In this document: in pieces, positions 60,064-64,000 of the stretch
Layout of the letters: each line of letters begins with the position of its first letter
How positions within the stretch are numbered: position 1 is the stretch's first letter
Source of the DNA: Poindextera sp036272595
Lineage (GTDB): Bacteria; Pseudomonadota; Alphaproteobacteria; Caulobacterales; Caulobacteraceae
Length of the DNA stretch: 64,000 nucleotides
Direction: 5' to 3'
Assembly (NCBI GenBank): GCA_036272595.1
Contig: DATAYM010000083.1
Coordinates: 1-64,000 of the forward strand
Translations under genes and position numbers: made by a program
The notes under the pieces: model-generated
Told to the model about the DNA's origin: nothing
The model's database searches: none
Seen by the model: the letters and a program-made list of their open reading frames with translations, nothing else

Positions 60064-61929
60064 CTGATCGCTCTCATCGCGGCCGCGGCGGTTCTCGCGC
60101 CGGCCTTTGAAATCCCCAGCCTGCCGCCGATCCGGCGGGACCCGCAGATCACCTATGTCGACCGATCCGGCGCCGTGCTCGGCGTGCGCGGCGGCAGGTA
60201 CGCGCCGCCGGTGGACCTGGCCAGGCTGCCGGCCTACGTGCCGGCCGCCTTCGTCGCCATCGAGGACCGGCGCTTCTATTCGCACCCCGGGTTCGACGCC
60301 ATGGGCATGGCCCGCGCCCTGGTCACCGACCTGGGACAGGGCCGCGCCGCGCAGGGCGCCTCGACCATCACCCAGCAGCTGGCGCGCAACCTCTTCCTCA
60401 CCTCCGACCGCACGGTGCAGCGCAAGGGGATCGAGCTGGTCTACGCCGTCGAGCTGGAGCAGAAATACACCAAGCAGCAGATCCTCGGCCTCTATCTCAG
60501 CCGGGTCTATTTCGGCGAAGGCGCCTATGGGATCGAGGCGGCGTCGCAGCGTTATTTCGACAAGCCGGCCGCGCGCCTGACCGTCCGCGAGGCGGCCATG
60601 CTGGCGGCGCTGATGAAGTCGCCGACCGACTACAACCCGATAGAGCATCCGGACCAGTCGGCCGAGCGCACCAACCTGGTGCTCGACGCCATGGTCGAGA
60701 CCGGGGCGATCACCGCCGCCCAGCGGGCCAGGGCCGCGGCGCAGACGCCCAGGGTCCGGAAGCTGCCGGCCAACGGGCCGGCGCAGTATTTCGTCGACTG
60801 GCTGCAGCCCTGGACCGAGGCGCAGCTGCGCGGCGCGCACCAGGACGTGGTGGTCGAGACCACCCTGGACCTGCCGACCGAGGAAGCCGCCGGCGAGGCG
60901 GCCAGCGCCACGGCGGCGCGTTTCGCCCGCGCCGGGGTCAGCCAGGCGGCGCTGGTGGCGCTGGACGGCCAGGGCCGCATCCGCGCCATGGTCGGCGGCG
61001 TCGACTATGACGCCAGCCCCTACAACCGCGCCGTCGACGCCCATCGCCAGGCCGGCTCGTCTTGGAAGCCGTTTGTCTACCTGGCGGCGATGGAGGCCGG
61101 GCTGACGCCGGACACCACGGCGGTCGACGAACCGGTGACCATCGCAAACTGGTCGCCGCGCGACTTCGAGGCCAACTATCTGGGCCAGATCACCCTGCAG
61201 ACGGCGCTGGCCCAGTCCATCAACACGGTGGCCGCCAAGCTGGCCGACCAGGTCGGCCGCCCGGTGGTGGCCGCCGACGCCCGGCGGCTGGGCATCCTCA
61301 CCCCCATCAACACCGACCCGGCCATGGCGCTGGGCACCAGCCTGGTTACGCCGCTGGAGATGGCCACCGCCTATGACGCCTTCGCCAACGGCGGCAATCG
61401 CATCGGCGCCTATGGGGTGGAGCGCATCCGCATCGCCGGCGGTCCGACGATCTATCGCGCCCCGCCGCCGCCGATGATCCCGGCCATCGCCAATCCGGCG
61501 TTGAGCGAGCTCGACCAGATGCTGCGCGCGGTGGTCGCCTCGGGCACCGGGGTGCATGCGGCCATCCCTGGCTATGACATCGCCGGCAAGACCGGCACCA
61601 CGTCCGACTACAAGGACGCCTGGTTCTGCGGCTTCACGGGCGGCCTGACCACGGTGGTCTGGATGGGCCGCGACGACAACGCGCCCATGCGCGGCGTCAC
61701 CGGCGGCTCGGCCCCGGCGGCGTTCTGGCGTGCGTTCATGGTCAGGGCGCTGCATCGCCTGCCGGTGAGCGCCATCCCGGCGGGACCGGCCGCGCCGCCG
61801 CCGGTGGTCCCCACGCCGGTCGCCAACGCGCCGGTCGGCCCCGCCCCGCTCGGCCCGCCGCCGATGGGGCCGCCGCAGTCCTCCTCCCCGGAAGACATGG
61901 GCTTCAGCCCTCCGGCCGAACCGGACTAA
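60064..61929 (+). CDS. Bifunctional penicillin-binding protein (class A)
   Basis: Peptidoglycan synthase with glycosyltransferase GT51 and transpeptidase domains. GT51: EDRRFYSHPG (catalytic Glu67), GASTITQQLARNLFL, RKGIELVYAVELEQKYTK. Transpeptidase: SSWK (Ser332), SIN and KTGTT (Lys509). A Pro-rich C-terminal tail (PPVVPTPVANAPVGPAPLGP). The only canonical start is GTG 60175, but the 37 in-frame codons before it encode a hydrophobic anchor (ALIAAAAVLAPAF) and the family's N-terminus; a stop precedes them at 60058. I therefore propose a CTG start at 60064, with GGAG eight bases upstream. Confidence 0.85.
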   Translation: MIALIAAAAVLAPAFEIPSLPPIRRDPQITYVDRSGAVLGVRGGRYAPPVDLARLPAYVPAAFVAIEDRRFYSHPGFDAMGMARALVTDLGQGRAAQGASTITQQLARNLFLTSDRTVQRKGIELVYAVELEQKYTKQQILGLYLSRVYFGEGAYGIEAASQRYFDKPAARLTVREAAMLAALMKSPTDYNPIEHPDQSAERTNLVLDAMVETGAITAAQRARAAAQTPRVRKLPANGPAQYFVDWLQPWTEAQLRGAHQDVVVETTLDLPTEEAAGEAASATAARFARAGVSQAALVALDGQGRIRAMVGGVDYDASPYNRAVDAHRQAGSSWKPFVYLAAMEAGLTPDTTAVDEPVTIANWSPRDFEANYLGQITLQTALAQSINTVAAKLADQVGRPVVAADARRLGILTPINTDPAMALGTSLVTPLEMATAYDAFANGGNRIGAYGVERIRIAGGPTIYRAPPPPMIPAIANPALSELDQMLRAVVASGTGVHAAIPGYDIAGKTGTTSDYKDAWFCGFTGGLTTVVWMGRDDNAPMRGVTGGSAPAAFWRAFMVRALHRLPVSAIPAGPAAPPPVVPTPVANAPVGPAPLGPPPMGPPQSSSPEDMGFSPPAEPD

Positions 61930-61944
61930 ACGTCGCTCTTTTCC

Positions 61945-61975
61945 CGTCATGGCCCAGCTTGTCCGGGCCACCCAT
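61945..61975 (+). repeat. Copy of the REP-like repeat half
   Basis: CGTCATGGCCCAGCTTGTCC continuing to GGGCCACCCAT matches the complement of 52667-52699 with a few changes. Its inner palindrome GGCCC...GGGCC can fold into a hairpin. It lies between the penicillin-binding protein and the YaiI gene. Confidence 0.65.
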
Positions 61976-62030
61976 GATCACCGTCGTCCATCATCGGGCA
62001 GGTCTGTTGCAGCGTGCTAAACCCGGCCCC

Positions 62031-62480
62031 ATGACCACCCTCTATATCGACGCCGACGCCTGCCCGGTTAAGGACGAGGTCTATCGGGTGGCGGACCGCT
62101 ATGGCCTCTCGGTATTCGTCGTCTCGAACAGCTGGATCCGCGTGCCGCCCGGCCCGCGCGTCACCTCGGTGGTGGTCGAGGACGGGCCGGACGTGGCGGA
62201 CGACTGGATCGCCGAGCGGGCGGCCAGGGGCGACATCGTCGTCACCGCCGACATCCCGCTGGCCGACCGGGCGCTGAAGGCGGGCGCCCAGGCGATCCAT
62301 CCGGCGGGGCGGGTGTTCACCGCCGACTCGATCGGCGCGGCCCTGGCCTCGCGCAGCATCGGCGAGCACCTGCGCTCGATGGGCGAGATCACCGGCGGGC
62401 CGAAGCCGTTCGCGCCGGCCGACCGCTCGCGCTTCCTGCAGGCGCTGGATACGGCCGTAGTGCGGGCGCGCAAGGTCTGA
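62031..62480 (+). CDS. YaiI/YqxD family protein (UPF0178)
   Basis: A 149-residue protein of the PIN-like YaiI family. MTTLYIDADACPVKDEVYRV, VFVVSNSWIRVP and ADDWIAERAARGDIVVTADI PLADRAL are the family marks, with acidic residues in a nuclease-like fold. The C-terminus has GPKPFAPADRSRFLQALD. Function unproven; a possible RNase. The ATG at 62031 fits the family start. Confidence 0.92.
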   Translation: MTTLYIDADACPVKDEVYRVADRYGLSVFVVSNSWIRVPPGPRVTSVVVEDGPDVADDWIAERAARGDIVVTADIPLADRALKAGAQAIHPAGRVFTADSIGAALASRSIGEHLRSMGEITGGPKPFAPADRSRFLQALDTAVVRARKV

Positions 62481-62600
62481 AATTTCCAAGTCCGCTTGCG
62501 CCAAGGCCGAGCTGTCGCGTATCCAGCCTCCCGCGCCGGGCGCGGCGTGCAACGCGCCGCCCCAAAGCCCGGCGCCGGCGAACCCTCAAAGGATGATGGC

Positions 62601-63617
62601 GTGCAGACTAAGCGGCTAGGCAAGAGCGCGATCGCGGTATCGAAGATCTGCATGGGGACGATGACCTTCGGCTCCCAGGCCGACGAGGCGACCGCGTTCC
62701 GCATCCTCGACAAGGCGCTGGACGCTGGGATCAACTTCTTCGACACGGCTGAGAACTATCCGGTGCCGCCGCGCGAGGAATGGGCCGGCCGCACCGAGGA
62801 GATCGTCGGGCGCTGGCTGAAGACCAGGCGCCGCGACGCGGTGATCCTGGCCACCAAGGTCTCCGGGCCGAGCCACGGCTGGCTGAAAAGCTCCCAGCGC
62901 GCCGGCATGACCGCGCTCGACCGCCACAATGTGGTCCGCGCCATCGAGGCCAGCCTCACCCGTCTGGGTACGGACTATATCGATCTCTACCAGACCCACT
63001 GGCCCGATCACGGCGCGCGCTACGAGGAGGCGCTGGGCGCGCTGGACGACCTGGTCCGCGAGGGCAAGGTGCGCATCATCGGCTGCAGCAACGAAACCAG
63101 CTGGGGACTGATGAACAGCCTGGCCGTCTCCGACCGCGAAGGCTTCGCCCGCTACGACACCATCCAGAACAACTACAGCCTGAACAATCGCCGCTTCGAG
63201 GACGAGCTGGCCCAGGTCTGCCGCCAGGAGGGCGTCAGCTTGATCCCCTACTCGCCGCTGGCGGGCGGGGTGCTGTCGGGCAAGTACAACGGCGGCCAGA
63301 CGCCGGACGGCGCGCGCTTCTCCAACTACATCAAGCTGGGCGGCCGCCAGGCGGTGATGGCCCAGCGCTTCGTCAACGAAAAGACCCTGGCCTCGACCGA
63401 GCGCTTCGCGGCCATCGCCGCCGAGGCGGGCATGTCGGTGGTGACCCTGGCGACGGCCTGGAGCAAGCAGCCGGACTTCGTCGCCTCGACCATCGTCGGC
63501 GCGACCGGCGAGGACCAGCTCGACGACATCCTGGCCGCCGCCGACCTGACGCTGGACGCCGAGGTCCTGAAGAAGATCGACGCGGTGTCGAAGGAAATCC
63601 TCTACCCGATGGGCTGA
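62601..63617 (+). CDS. Aldo/keto reductase
   Basis: A 338-residue NADPH-dependent TIM-barrel oxidoreductase. The N-terminus QTKRLGKSAIAVSKICMGTM and GINFFDTAENYPVPPREEWA carry the catalytic Asp and Tyr, ILATKVSGP the Lys and YQTHWPDHG the His. Similar to Tas/YajO-type AKRs. The GTG at 62601 with AAAGGA seven bases upstream marks the start; an in-frame extension is rejected. Substrate unknown. Confidence 0.93.
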   Translation: MQTKRLGKSAIAVSKICMGTMTFGSQADEATAFRILDKALDAGINFFDTAENYPVPPREEWAGRTEEIVGRWLKTRRRDAVILATKVSGPSHGWLKSSQRAGMTALDRHNVVRAIEASLTRLGTDYIDLYQTHWPDHGARYEEALGALDDLVREGKVRIIGCSNETSWGLMNSLAVSDREGFARYDTIQNNYSLNNRRFEDELAQVCRQEGVSLIPYSPLAGGVLSGKYNGGQTPDGARFSNYIKLGGRQAVMAQRFVNEKTLASTERFAAIAAEAGMSVVTLATAWSKQPDFVASTIVGATGEDQLDDILAAADLTLDAEVLKKIDAVSKEILYPMG

Positions 63618-63632
63618 GCGGGGACGGCCGGG

Positions 63633-64000
63633 TCAGCCGGCCGCGGCCAGCCGCTCGGAATATTCACCGGGATCGCCGACCCGCTTGCGGGTGACCTGGC
63701 CGAGGCCGTCGAGGATGGACTGGCGCTGCGGGCCGGACATGGCCGCGCCGGCGATGCGCAGCAGCTTCAGCGCCTCGATGTGCACGTCGATGGCGTCCCA
63801 GGCGCGGATGTCGAGCTCGTGGCTGAGGTCGACCAAGCTGCAGAAGCAGCGGGCGGCGTCGTCCAGGCTGCTGCCGGGCAGGAACAGCGCCATGTCGATG
63901 ATGCTGGAGCTCAGCCGGTAGAGGTCCTCGAACGGTTCGCCGGCGCGGCCGGCCGCGTGCGGGCCGTAGCGGGCCTCGATTTCCGCGATCGCGGCGTCGA
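63633..64000 (-). CDS. Unrecognised protein, N-terminal part outside window
   Basis: The minus-strand frame is open from the window edge (RYGPHAAGRAGEPFEDLYRL) to the stop at 63633, about 120 residues. The visible part is helical, with SLDDAARCFCSLVDLSHELD and ALKLLRIAGAA, and ends YSERLAAAG. No domain is recognised. It converges with the aldo/keto reductase gene, 15 bases apart. Confidence 0.6.
   Translation of the reverse strand, partial: DAAIAEIEARYGPHAAGRAGEPFEDLYRLSSSIIDMALFLPGSSLDDAARCFCSLVDLSHELDIRAWDAIDVHIEALKLLRIAGAAMSGPQRQSILDGLGQVTRKRVGDPGEYSERLAAAG

Noticed and set aside
60175..61929. GTG 60175 as start of the penicillin-binding protein
   Set aside because: It would remove the membrane anchor and the conserved first residues that remain in frame upstream.
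59326..61971. 881-codon minus-strand frame
   Set aside because: Shadow of the TetR and penicillin-binding protein genes; no protein-like features.

Overview
The window is chromosomal DNA of a high-GC alphaproteobacterium, most likely of the order Caulobacterales (Caulobacter/Phenylobacterium type). The reasons are the gene content (CarD, a 7Fe FdxA ferredoxin, aerobic CobT near rpmB, an orphan TadE/TadG set, Ku with a stand-alone ATP-dependent ligase, a TonB receptor with glycosidases), GTG/TTG starts, and sigma-EcfG-like promoters (GGAAC-N17-CGTT). The genus is inference. There is no rRNA, CRISPR array, transposase or prophage. One tRNA (Arg, CCT) is present.

Layout. 0-4.6 kb: the 3' end of an aldehyde dehydrogenase, nhaA, selO and an EF-hand protein. 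4.6-7.7 kb: three translationally coupled genes with TadE/TadG-type N-termini. 7.8-20.7 kb: a stress and repair district. It holds two Crp/Fnr regulators, twin 68-residue proteins, a hemerythrin-repeat fusion, a PRC-barrel protein, an isochorismatase-like hydrolase, a DUF72 + GH65-like operon behind a perfect EcfG-type promoter, and a minimal Ku/ligase end-joining set with two unknown small genes between its members. 20.7-34.6 kb: pyrophosphatase, then a glycoside-catabolism locus (GH1, HSL-type esterase, GH106-like rhamnosidase, GH5 glucosidase, TetR, TonB receptor, type-B carboxylesterase, GPH-family transporter). Similar operator-like sites lie in front of three of its transcription units. 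34.7-43.6 kb: mostly housekeeping (exonuclease III, K+ channel, tRNA-Arg, nuclease-like lipoprotein, CarD, ferredoxin, S4 protein, SUV3-like helicase, DUF3108 protein, rpmB). 43.6-64 kb: dispersed metabolic genes (dienelactone hydrolase, lldD, cobT, GST, DUF3089, SDR, VOC, CMD, penicillin acylase, deacetylase, SpoU methyltransferase, membrane protein/TetR pair with twin operators, penicillin-binding protein, YaiI, aldo/keto reductase) and REP-like inverted repeats.

How the parts work together. The most coherent candidate system is the 21.4-34.6 kb locus. A TonB receptor would import a rhamnosylated and glucosylated, possibly acylated, aglycone. GH106, GH1 and GH5 enzymes would remove the sugars, two esterases would remove acyl groups, and the GPH carrier would move the sugars. 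The TetR protein is the obvious regulator. The second theme is general stress and DNA repair under EcfG-like control. Four convergent gene pairs share a palindromic CTAG or TTAA between their two stop codons.
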